64,000 bases of DNA, from the NCBI RefSeq assembly GCF_030272615.1, contig NC_081411.1, positions 184,319,572 through 184,383,571 of the forward strand, in the 5' to 3' direction. This DNA is from Cryptomeria japonica. Its lineage: Eukaryota; Streptophyta; Pinopsida; Cupressales; Cupressaceae. The position numbers were made by a program, and so were the translations under genes. The notes under the pieces were generated by a model. It ran no database searches, was not told the DNA's origin, and worked only from the letters and a program-made list of their open reading frames with translations. This document shows, piece by piece, positions 32,273 through 42,677 of the stretch. How positions within the stretch are numbered: the first letter of the stretch is position 1; the number at the start of each line of letters is the position of its first letter.

Positions 32273-32514
32273 GGGCATGTTTCCATGCGACCACTTAGCT
32301 TATTTTGGTTAGCAATAGCTGCTCAATTTTTTTAGGAAATATTTGTGGAGCTAGTGGCCCCATGAGTATCTTTTTTTTGCTAATTTTTAAGCAACATCTT
32401 AAAATTGGTATTAATAATATTAGTAATAATTTGTGCACAAGAAAAAATAGAAATAAAATATTAAAAAAAAAAGAGGGAAACAAATTTGTGAAGCCACGTG
32501 ACATTTTTCGCAAT
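32273..32514 (+). mobile_element. Tourist-like MITE left arm, cut by element 2
   Basis: Starts GGGCATGTTTCCATGCGACCACTTAGC and matches the outer MITE left arm at 51218-51458. It ends at the junction with element 2, so the right arm is missing. Confidence 0.7.
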
Positions 32515-32669
32515 CGCACTTACCCAAGGTGCCACCGGAGTGGTTGTTCACCATTTGGATGCATGATTTTTCTTTACTTTTTTTGAATGTTTTTGTATTT
32601 TCTTTAGGACATTTTCTGAATGTTTTTTATATTTTCTGATATGTAGGGGAGCCTGATGCTCTGTATACC

Positions 32670-35600
32670 TTAGGTATAAAACCGTTTGAGTTGCATGCTA
32701 TTGATTGGATCTGCGAGTGGTTCTCCGTCTGATGTAGCCAACTGATATGCCCCGGACCCGAATACAACAGTGACAACATATGGGCCCAGCCAGTTTGATT
32801 CAAACTTGCCTTGATGTTCTCTGTTTGGTTGGTTGTGAGGATTTTCTCGAAGAACAAGATCACCTACCTCAAATGTACGAGATCTAAGTCGGTGATTGTA
32901 GCTTCTACTCATGTGCTGTTGATAGGCTTTGAGGTGATTGTATGCAGCTTGTCGCTTCTCATCTAGTAACTCTAAGTCCTGAAGACAGGATACTTTGTAT
33001 GCTTCATCATCGATGAGATTGTGCAATGAAACTCGTAAGGATGGTATCTCGACCTCAATAGGTAAGATAGCTTCAGCACCATAGACCAATGAATAAGGAG
33101 TTGTACCTGTAGGGGTCCAAATGCTAGTTTGATATGCCCATAGCGCTGGATTCAATTGAACATGCCAATCACAGCCGACATCATTGACTGTCTTCTTTAG
33201 GATCCTCAATATGTTTTTATTGGATGCTTCAGCCTGACCATTGCCTTGTGGGTAATAGGGAGTGGAAAAGCGGTGTTGGATATGAAATTTCTCACAAAGT
33301 TCACGGACATCCTGATTTTTGAAAGGAAGATCGTTATCTGTGATGATGGACATGGGTACACCATACCGACAGATGATGTAGTTGAGGATGAATGAGGTGA
33401 TCTGCTTGCCGGTGACTTGGGTAAGTGGAACAGCTTCGATCCACTTTGTGAAATATTCGGTAGTGGTAATAATGAATTTATGGCCATTGGATGAAGATGG
33501 ATGAATCTTACCCACAAGGTCAAGGCCCCATTGATAGAAAGGCCATGGTGTCGTGATTGGTTGCAGTTCCTGGGCCGGTGCATGTATCGGGTCGCCATGA
33601 ACTTGACATTTCTTGCATTTTCTGACAAAGTAGTAGGAATCCTTTTCCATAGATGGCCAATAATATCCAGCTCGCATGAGTTTCTTGGTTAGTGACGGAC
33701 CACTTGAGTGAGTCTTGCAAATTCCTTCATGTACCTCTTCCAAAGCCTTTGTTATCTCATCTTGTTCCAGACATCGAAGGAGAGTACCATCAAGACCGCG
33801 TCGGTATAGGGTTTCGGCAATAATGGTATATCGAGCAGTTTGGCGAATGAAGGTTTTACGTTGGTTATTTGATTGGTTGGGAGGAAGGGTGTGATCACGG
33901 AGATAGGTGTATAACTCACCGTACCATGGGGATTCAGAACCGACAAGGCGACATATCATCTCGGATTCAGGGGTATCATAAGCGGGGATCCAAAGCTGTT
34001 CTACCAAGAAATCGTAGCGTGTTGAATTTTGTGGAAGATCTAGGAGAGATGCGATGGTAGCCATAGCGTCAGCAGCTTGATTCTGATCTCTTGGTATCTG
34101 CTCAAAAGTGATAGTAGTAAATGATGTCTTTAGGGTGTCCACCATTTGCTTATATGGCATGAATTTATCATCTTTGGTCTGATATTCATCTGTTGCTTGT
34201 CGAATGACTAGTTGGGAATCGCCATATACTTGTAGTTCTTTTAATTTCCATTGTATGGCTAGCCTGAGTCCTGTGATCAAAGCCTCATATTCTGCTATGT
34301 TGTTTGTGCATGGAAATGTGAGCTTGTAAGACTTCGGGATGCTATCACCTTGAGGTGTGATAAACAGAATGCCTGCCCCCGAGCCATGCCTAGTGTATGA
34401 ACCATCAAAATATAGTTTCCATGGTTGTGCTTCTATGATCATGAATATCTCTTCATCTGGAAAATTGGAAATGAGAGGATGATCGCCTATGAGTGGTGCA
34501 TCGGCCAACTGATCTGCAATAACCTGACCTTTGATAGCTTTACGGTCCACATACTCAATGTCAAATTCACTTAGAATCATCACCCATTTGGCCAAGCGGC
34601 CTGTCAATGCTGCTTTGCTGAGTAAGTACTTGAGTGGATCAATCTTTGCGATGGGTTGTACCTTGTGTGTCAACAGATAGTGCCGCAGTTTAGTAGCTGC
34701 CAGGATTACTGCTAGGCAAGCTCGCTCAATAGGTGTGTAATTGAGTTCATAGCCAACCAGTGTGCGAGAGATGTAGTATACAACACACTCTTTGCCTTCT
34801 GCATTATGTTGCGCCAGTAGTACACCCAATGCTATACTTGTTGCTGAGATATAAAGTAACAACGGTCTACTTGAATCTGGTGGCATCAGCAATGGTGGAT
34901 TCATGAGATAGTCTTTAAGCACCTGAAATGCTTGTTGGCATTTGTCATCCCACTGAAAGCGGATGTTCTTGTGTAGCAGGTGTGTGAATGGGTGACACTT
35001 ATCAACTAATTATGCAATGAATCTGCGGATGGATTGAAGCCGTCCTTGTAGTGTTCTTAGCTGACTGATATTCCTTGGAGGTGGCATGTCCATTATTGCC
35101 TTAACCTTTGCTGGATCGACCTCAATGCCTTTGCTTGAGACAATGTATCCTAGAAGCTTCCCGGAGGTCACTCCGAAGACACATTTCTTTGGGTTGAGTC
35201 GAACATGGTATTGTTCCAGTCTATCAAAGATTTTATCTAAGATGTGGAGATGCCCATCTCTAGTGAGTGATTTTGCTAGTAAGTCATCCACATAATCTTC
35301 CATCATAGTATGCATCATGTCATGGAAGATGGTGGTCATTGCTCTTTGATAGGTCGCTCCTGCATTCTTTAGACCAAAAGGCATTACATTCTAGCAGTAT
35401 GTGCCCCATGGACATGTGAAGGTTGTCTTATGTTGGTCCTCCGGTGCGATCTTTATTTGATTGTATCCTTAAAAGCCATCCATGAATGAAAGCATGGCAT
35501 GTCCTGCTGTCAAATCCACTATGATGTCGATATTTGGTAGGGGGAAGTCATCCTTAGGACATGCCTTGTTCAGATCTCTGAAGTCAGTACAAATGCGGAT

Positions 35601-38045
35601 GCCCCCTTTTGGTTTGCCAACTGGCACAATGTTGGAGATCCATTCTGCATAATCAATTGGTCTAATGAAACCAACATCCAGGAGTTTCTTGAGTTCTGTT
35701 TTGACTAGCACTGCAATCTGAGGATGCATCTTACGAAGCTTCTGCTTGACAGGTTTGGCTCCTTCTGCTACTGTGAGATGATGCATAACTAAATCAGGAT
35801 CAAGCCCAGGCATGTCTGCATATGACCATGCAAAGTTGATCTGACGCTGCTGGAAGAACTCTATAAATTTAGGTTGTTCCTCTGGAGTGAGAAGAGATGC
35901 CAGATGTATAATATGAGGATTTTCAGGAGTCCCCACATTGTATTCTTTGGTTTCCTCGATAAGAATGATTGATCGTTCCTGTTGTGTACTAGCAGGGAGA
36001 ATGTCAAACCCTTCATCCTTAGGCGCCTCAGAGAGGTTTTCACCGTTGGATACGCTCTTTCTTTTTACTTTTGTCGGATCAAACAGCGCCACAATGTGGT
36101 TTTCACTGGAAGATCCATGTTTTATTGTTATGTTTTTGCAGCTGAAGGGTTTGGCATCCACCCCGAAGTATGCTGCGCTATTAAGTTCAATGGCGAATCC
36201 AGCTTTGTGATCCCCGCTTGGTAGATTATCCCTTAATTCCAAAAAGTCAATGATAGCCTCATCGTTTTGGAAGAGGTCAAGACATGGGGGATTTGGTTGG
36301 TTCCATTCGATGAGTTCAGGGTGGATAATGGGCATTACTTCATCGATTAGGTTAAGTGCGGGAGATCTATCAGTGAGGGTTAAGACAGTGTGGTGAAGGT
36401 CGTTGATGGTACTCTCCCTGTCAGAATCAGGCGTAGGATGAGACGTAGGGTCTGTGGAAGATATTTCCAGCTCAGGTACCCAAGTGGTCTTTATCTGTGC
36501 TTCTCCGTAAACAGGGATGTCTTTGCGTGGCGGAGGTGGTGATGTGTCTTCCTCATCTGAAGTGTTAAGCTGTACAGAATCAAATTCCCACTCATGTGAG
36601 TCGGTCTCTGAATCACTCTCCAGCATCCGATTGCTATACCATACTGGGATGTCGCTGGAGTTGAATACTGCAGGCGTGATTGGTTTATGTACCTTTGTAG
36701 TGATCGGTGCTGCAGGAATTTTGATGGGGATTAAAGGATTTGTTACTAGAAGTATCGGCAGTGTTGACTTAGTGGCTTCTATTGGAACGACTGGTGCCAT
36801 AGATGTTGCTGCGAGTTCGGATATAGTTGTTGCTGCGAATGGTTTTATTGATGTGATGGCTGCCGCGGATGGGATTACTGGTTCGATTGGTGGGATGTTT
36901 GGCATTGGTGATGGTTGCGGTGCAGTTGTGAGCCTTGATGGGGCAGTGGGGATAGTGCTTGATGGTGCTTTGATTATGAAAGGTGTCCTCTTTGCAGTAG
37001 GTGGGCAAAATGGTTTGTTGGGTTTTCCTTTGAATCTGAGTTTAGGAAGGATCTCTTTTTCAAAGCCTAGGCATGTATTACCTTTGGGCTTGAATTCTAG
37101 TGGTAGAGGTTCATGTCGTCCTTGTTTGCAGTATCCCAAAGCACTCTAACCATCATATCCCATTCTTTGCATAATGAGGAGGCCTTTTCCATACTGTTCG
37201 GTAGGAAGTGTAACTTGCGGTTTATCAATGGTGATGGGATCTTTATAGATCCAGTCCGCTAGGTCCTCATGTTGGGTTTCTTCCTCTTGACTCTTTCCAA
37301 GGATGAAAGGCGTTAAGGCACATGCGGGCGTGATTAGTGGTTGCTGGAGTAACTGTTGTGGTTTACCATGTGTTCTAGGAGAAGTGGGCATTTGTCCCAC
37401 ACAAAAGAGTTGACTCAAGTTGTATTCCCCGGGACCTTCCTCTGCTACTTTCATCTTAAGCTTTTCTTGCTTGGGTATAGGGGTGTTCGAACTGGCAAGA
37501 GAGGCGGGACTTACATATGATGTGGAGGAAATGGCTTCCCTATTATTAGGAACAGTAATCTCTGGTTGATGGCTGATATTATGGCAAAATGCAAAGGGGT
37601 TTGCATCGCCCAGAATTGTGATCTCTACACCATTATGTGGGAACTTGATACATTGATGGTAGGTAGATGGAACGGCTTGCATGGCATGTATCCAAGGTCT
37701 CCCTAATAATAGATTGTTTGGCAGAGGAAGGTCCAGAACCTGACAAATGATGTGCTTTACCATGGGATCCACTCGGATTGGTAGTACCACAGCTCCTTTG
37801 GATGAATGCTTTGCGTCGTCATAGGCTTTGATTGTGATCTTCTTGCGAGGATCCACTGATTCTACTGCATATCCCAATGCTATGACCAACTGCAGTGTAC
37901 AAATATTTAGGCCTGCTCCATTATCGATCAAGACTCACTTGATCCTATGTTGGTTGATAAAGCCTTCAATGTGTAGCGAAGCATTATGAGGTTGTTGGAA
38001 AGAAGAGTTGTCACTTTCGGAAAAAGTGAGACAAGGTGATGACTT
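32670..38045 (-). pseudogene. pol of element 2: protease, RT, dual RNase H, integrase (nonsense-ridden)
   Basis: Essentially one frame from about 37931 to the stop at 32670, interrupted by stop codons at 37146-37148, 35469-35471, 35391-35393 and 35010-35012. A frameshift lies near 38045 and a TGA just before the protease loop. Protease: LIDNGAGLNICTL and LLGRPWIH. RT: TDFRDLNKACPKDDFPLP, MPFGLKNAGATYQ and catalytic YVDD (about 35300). The last open stretch (32670-34922, 750 codons) holds a first RNase H lacking its catalytic Asp (YISATSIALGVLLAQ). A second RNase H follows with D173, E211, D235 and D285, then integrase with an HHCC finger (H398, H405, C436, C439), D468, D529, E565 and a GPY module near 716. 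It would make cDNA and integrate it; the stops rule that out. Confidence 0.88.
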
Positions 38046-39958
38046 TAGATTCCAACCATGGCTTGAAACCGGTTCGTATTCAGGTTTGCAGGGACTGACG
38101 CCTCTTGGAGTGCTTGATCCAAGATTGTTTTATGAGATGGCGATAGGCGCAATAACTCTAAAGTGGATATAAGCGCAGGCATTTTATCTAAGTGTTCCAC
38201 AAGATTGTACTGCTTTGGGACGGAGGTGGTGCCCTGTGGAGCTGCCTTGATGGTGACCTTGCCACGACGTGTAACAACATTGCAATTTGAGGTGGGATTT
38301 TTGAAGGTTATAGTTGCAATTTGTTCATTGGCATCATACAGGTGATTTATAGTATAGTTATACGCAACCTGTGTATAATCAGTGGTATCAGTGCCTCGCT
38401 GGGAAGTGGAAGGACCCCTTTGATCTTGTGATGGAAGTGGATTCTTGAACATCAGATGATCATTATTGGTCGTTTTTGGGTCATGTCCTTCAATTTCAAT
38501 TTCTCCTCGATCAATAAGATCCTGAATGAGATCTTTCAATCGGTGACAATTACTTGTCTTGTGTCCTCTTCCTTGATGGAACTCACAGTGTTCAGTATCT
38601 CTCCACCATGCCGGTTTGACCTGAGGCTCATAGTTTGATAGCTTAGGTAGAGTGATCAAATTTTGAGAAATGAGTTGTCGCAACACTATTTCAATGGGTT
38701 CCCCTAAGGGAGTGTATGTGCGTTTTTGTTTTTGCTGACGAGGTCTAGGTTCATCGTGAGATGTGATGCGACCTTGATTAGAAGGAACATTTGTGTTGTT
38801 CTGAGGTGGAGGATTTTGTCCTGCAAACCGAACCACAGGTTGTGCATTTTGGATAGTTCGAGCATCCACAACCCCATCGTTGATGATATTCTTATTCTTG
38901 TTCCAGAAGTTTGGTTTATCACTATTGAAGCGCGGGCGAGGACCATATTTTGGTTCATTAAAGATTTTGATGAGTCCTTTCTTGATGAGTGCCCTTTCAC
39001 ATTTTAAACCCTTGGTGATCATATCGTTAAAAGAGTCTGTGTCTTTGACATCCAGGTGAAATTCCATTTCTTCGTTTAAGTTGGAAATGAAAATTTCCAC
39101 TAGTTCTCGTTCAGGTAATTGAAGAGAACGTCTGCTAGACATTTGGCGCCATCGTTGCAGGAATACTGAGAATAGTTCACCTGGTTTTTGTTTGGTATTG
39201 CACAGATCAGCCATGGTGATGTTGCATTCAATATTATAAGAGTAATGAGATAGGAACTTCTTGATGAGTTCCTCAAATGTTCTAATGCCACCTGGTAGTC
39301 GGGAAAACCATGATGTGGTTGTTCCTCCCAAGCTTTGGGGAAAAAGGCGCATTAGGTATGTGTCTTCATATGCCACTTCAAGACAAGCGGAATGAAATTC
39401 TCTGACATGATCACGAGGATCTCCCTTTCCTCTATATTTTTCGAATTTTGGTGTTTCGAACCCGCGTGGAAAGGGTGGCATATAAAGATTCCTATCAAAA
39501 GGATAGGGACAGATGTCGTTAAGTGAGAATTGATTGGTCTTAACACCACTATGAAGTTGTTGGGCGAGATTCTCGACTTGTTGCCGCAACATCTCCATTT
39601 CATTTGGAGGAGGAGGTGGTGGGTTACCTCGAGGAATGTTATATCTGATGTGATTCCTACCTCTTTCCTCCTCATGGCGACTTTGTCTTTCTGATGCTTG
39701 TCTTAATTGGGCAAGATCAAAGTCAGAGGGGAGTTTGGCTCCTTCTTGAGCGTCCGCATTGCTCCTGAGTATTTCATCAAACAATCTGTTAAAGTGAGGG
39801 TTATGCTGAACCCTTTCGATTGTTGAAGGAGTGGGAGTACTTGGGTTTTCATCATTTATATTTCCTCCAAGTGCTTCTTGAAATTCATTGAGATTTTCGT
39901 CTTCTTCTTCCTCAATTTCTATTTCTCGTTGCCTTGACCGTGATCGGGTTTGAGCCAT
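38045..39958 (-). CDS. gag of element 2 (open frame, 637 residues)
   Basis: The start is placed at the ATG reading MAQTRSRSRQRE. An upstream in-frame ATG at 40063 would add 35 residues that do not resemble the Gag N-terminus of element 1. An acidic N-terminus is followed by a capsid (Retrotrans_gag) region from about residue 170 with YLMRLFPQSLGG, and a zinc-knuckle-like CEFHQGRGHKTSNC (CX2HX4HX4C) around residue 490. The frame ends shortly after RFQAMVGI, where a frameshift separates it from the protease. The product would be the structural Gag of a virus-like particle. It is open, but the element lacks a 3' LTR and a working pol. Confidence 0.8.
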   Translation of the reverse strand: MAQTRSRSRQREIEIEEEEDENLNEFQEALGGNINDENPSTPTPSTIERVQHNPHFNRLFDEILRSNADAQEGAKLPSDFDLAQLRQASERQSRHEEERGRNHIRYNIPRGNPPPPPPNEMEMLRQQVENLAQQLHSGVKTNQFSLNDICPYPFDRNLYMPPFPRGFETPKFEKYRGKGDPRDHVREFHSACLEVAYEDTYLMRLFPQSLGGTTTSWFSRLPGGIRTFEELIKKFLSHYSYNIECNITMADLCNTKQKPGELFSVFLQRWRQMSSRRSLQLPERELVEIFISNLNEEMEFHLDVKDTDSFNDMITKGLKCERALIKKGLIKIFNEPKYGPRPRFNSDKPNFWNKNKNIINDGVVDARTIQNAQPVVRFAGQNPPPQNNTNVPSNQGRITSHDEPRPRQQKQKRTYTPLGEPIEIVLRQLISQNLITLPKLSNYEPQVKPAWWRDTEHCEFHQGRGHKTSNCHRLKDLIQDLIDRGEIEIEGHDPKTTNNDHLMFKNPLPSQDQRGPSTSQRGTDTTDYTQVAYNYTINHLYDANEQIATITFKNPTSNCNVVTRRGKVTIKAAPQGTTSVPKQYNLVEHLDKMPALISTLELLRLSPSHKTILDQALQEASVPANLNTNRFQAMVGI

Positions 39959-42677
39959 TTTGCTTGCAAGTTTTTGTTGAAGTTGATTGAAGATGATGAT
40001 GAGTTGTCGATGAAATGAAAGATTGATGGTTGGTGATTTGTGTTGTATGGGGATCTCTAGCACTTTAAGGTAGATGTAACCGAAATTCCTTCTTTGAATT
40101 GCTTGTTTGTTTTGAGGAGTTTGGATGTGATAAGGTGTAGAGAAATCTGAGATGTGTTACAGATTTTGACTACCTAGTAATGAGAGGATTCACTCATGAA
40201 CTAGTTTTACCCTGCGTAGATGTGTCTCTTAGGATGAGCTTATCCTAGATGTAGAAACAATCTAAAAAGTGATGTGATGTGTTTGATTTCAAGCAATATC
40301 TAAAAAAGGAATCTTGGGACAAGAACCTCTTAATGTTTTGAGAGTGTTGGGATGGATTGATGATGGAATAATGATGTATGAATGAGATGATGGATGTTTT
40401 GTTTTCAACTTCAATAAAAACTTTGTGTTACAAATGGAACAAACTCTACTTCTTCCCTTTCAGGCGTTGGTGGCACTTCTCGAGCTGTGTTGTAGGTGAT
40501 ACAGATGTTTGGGAAGAAGTTGGGATTAATCTTTCCTCCTTGATTTTTGTGATAACTCAGAGCTCTATATTGCATAAAAGCTCTGTGGTTCAATGATTCT
40601 GAATCAAACTTTTTTGTTTTACCTTGAAGGTATAGATGCATGCGATGCAGAAAGACTCTATGTGAGACAAAGATTTGTCTATTTAGATAGAAGAACTTTC
40701 TTCTTTTGAGCAAAGCCTTTGAGCTTAATGGTATTCTTTTCAAGGTGATATTCTGATGATGCTTCTTCTTTCGCAAGATGTGAAGAATGGTCATAAAATT
40801 TGTCTCTTTGTTGTTTGCACTTTGTTTTTGGTATTTTTGATTGTTTTTGAGAAATGTTGGATGAATACTTTGTTTTTGGGATTGATTTTTTTTATTTTTC
40901 TTTGACAAGAAAACAAAGCAAGCACACAAACACAAGAATGTAGCCTCAAAAGGCACAAATGAGTAGGGGTCTAGATCAACCCAATCCTTGGACTTGTATA
41001 TGACCCTTCTTTTAGATGTATTTTAAGATGTTTTTCCAAAGCCTAAAGTCGGCTCAATTTGCACTTGGTCTTTAAAACGAACACACTTCAAACACTTTTT
41101 ATCCCTAAGGTCAAATGGCCAGTTGTGATAAATTTAGCCCACATCTTGATATTTCTTCGACTTTGGTACTACATACCTTATGAATCCCGCTGTGGCAGGT
41201 AAGGATGTGATATACTAAGTCTTGCACGAGCATAACAAATAGATGATCCCTATGATGGGGGAGTCACCACTTTTATCAAGCCACAAGTGACTTTTCAAAA
41301 AGCTATGTTTCTACTCAAGGAAATATGTATGGTGAGTATCTTGGGAGTAAAACCATCTATGCTCTTGCACTAAATTATATCTCAAATATCCTCAATCAAT
41401 AGAATGGGTGGGGTACTATTTAAAGGTGTTTAGTCATGTTCGATGTTTTTGGACATAAGTTCATTCTACAGTGACTCACTTAAGAGCCTTGTAACTGGTG
41501 GTGGGGCTCATTTTTCCTTTCGGCTAGTTACACTGTAGGAACAGCTATACCCAAGGCTACAGCTTTCGCTCTCACCTGATTTCTATAGCAGCTCGAAGGA
41601 TTTACCGCTCGAGGTCATTCCCAAGAGTATCGATCCCTTGGCAGGCCTCTCTTAAAAAGATAAAATTTTGAGTGTTACTAACACTTTTCTCTTGCACCTA
41701 GGACCACGAGAGCCAAGGGAGAGGATAGTGTGTGTTAGAGGTAGGACCACTCGACTGACTTTTTGCACAAGTGTGCTAAGCACGAAGTTCTTTTTAATCC
41801 ATCATTGCAATGTGATCTAACTATTTGGAGATGTTGCTCCAACAATCATGGTGTTCTTTTTAATTTTCAAAGGCAATTGTTTGAGTAAACTAGTATTTGA
41901 AAATCCTGGTCAACTTAATGAAAAACACGTTTGCATGAAGTAAAATTGCTTTAAAAATGAAACAAGTTGATTGGGAAATTTTATTTGCACCAAAAATGGA
42001 AGTGTGGATTGTGAGTTTTATCTTGATGCAAGAAATAAAATTTGCCTTGTTGATTTTAAGCACCAAAACGAAGTTTGTTTCCTAACTTGCAAAAAAAATA
42101 AAGTTGTTTTTGTATAAGTTTGTGGTTCTTTTTACCTTGGAACAATGAAATTCTTTTTAAGAGCCCCAAACAAATGTGTGATTCTTTTTTAAAAGCCCAA
42201 ATTTGAAATGTGAAGTTAATTTTAAACCAAAATAAAAAGTGAATTCATTTTTAAAACCAACTTCAAAAAACAAGTTAGTAAAAAATATAAATCTACTTTT
42301 TAATCTAATTTAAATCTGCACAAAAGAGAAAAATAGTTAGTAAAATCCACCTATTTGGTGGGCTTCTACAAGCCTAATTATTATTATTATTATTTTTTTT
42401 GGTTACAAGGTGATTTGTACAACGTTTTGTCACAATAGCGCTAGTCTGCATTTGAACAGAGGCACTATTTAACACAATCGCACTAAAAGAAAGGGAAAGA
42501 CAGAGAAGGAAAAAGCACCGAAACAGGGTGAATAGCGCCAAAATAATGTCAAACGCACCAAAACAGTGTCAAAAGCGCAACCTGTGTGACATTTTCAACA
42601 TTCAAACATGTTATTGGTTAAAAAAAAACAAAAAAGTTGATCTTTTTGGTGTTTGGATTCACGTCGGGTTCACCAAA
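39959..42677 (-). other. Untranslated leader of element 2
   Basis: About 2.7 kb between gag and the 5' LTR, with no credible ORF. It contains a GC-richer block (about 41500-41760), an (ATT)n run at about 42378-42396, and a cluster of short AGCGC-containing phrases at 42430-42595 (atagcgcta, atagcgcca, aacgcacca, aaagcgcaa), analogous in place to the repeat clusters in the leader of element 1. Confidence 0.55.
42656..42675 (-). promoter_or_regulatory. Primer-binding site of element 2, complementary to tRNA-Trp
   Basis: The plus strand reads TTCACGTCGGGTTCACCA up to 42675, which is the 3' end of plant tRNA-Trp(CCA) including its CCA as remembered from the family. It lies two bases inside the LTR end at 42678, where minus-strand cDNA synthesis is primed. 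The match extends about 20 bases with no mismatch noticed. Confidence 0.75.

Larger units (their letters stand above)
26919..32514 (+). repeat. Segmental duplicate, copy 1 (5596 bp)
   Basis: Collinear with 44474-51458 at roughly one or two differences per hundred bases by eye. It starts at CTCCTTCTATCTCTATC, matching CTCCTTATATCTCTATC at 44474, and ends within a MITE arm (ACATTTTTCGCAAT, 32514), after which element 2 begins. It contains the LTR at 27885-28901, a PPR pseudogene and part of a MITE. It lacks the solo LTR and nested MITE of copy 2. Confidence 0.9.

Noticed and set aside
36517-37149. 210-codon plus-strand frame rich in Gly, Val and Ile
   Set aside because: It is the antisense shadow of the low-complexity Pro/Thr/Ile-rich linker between protease and RT of element 2.
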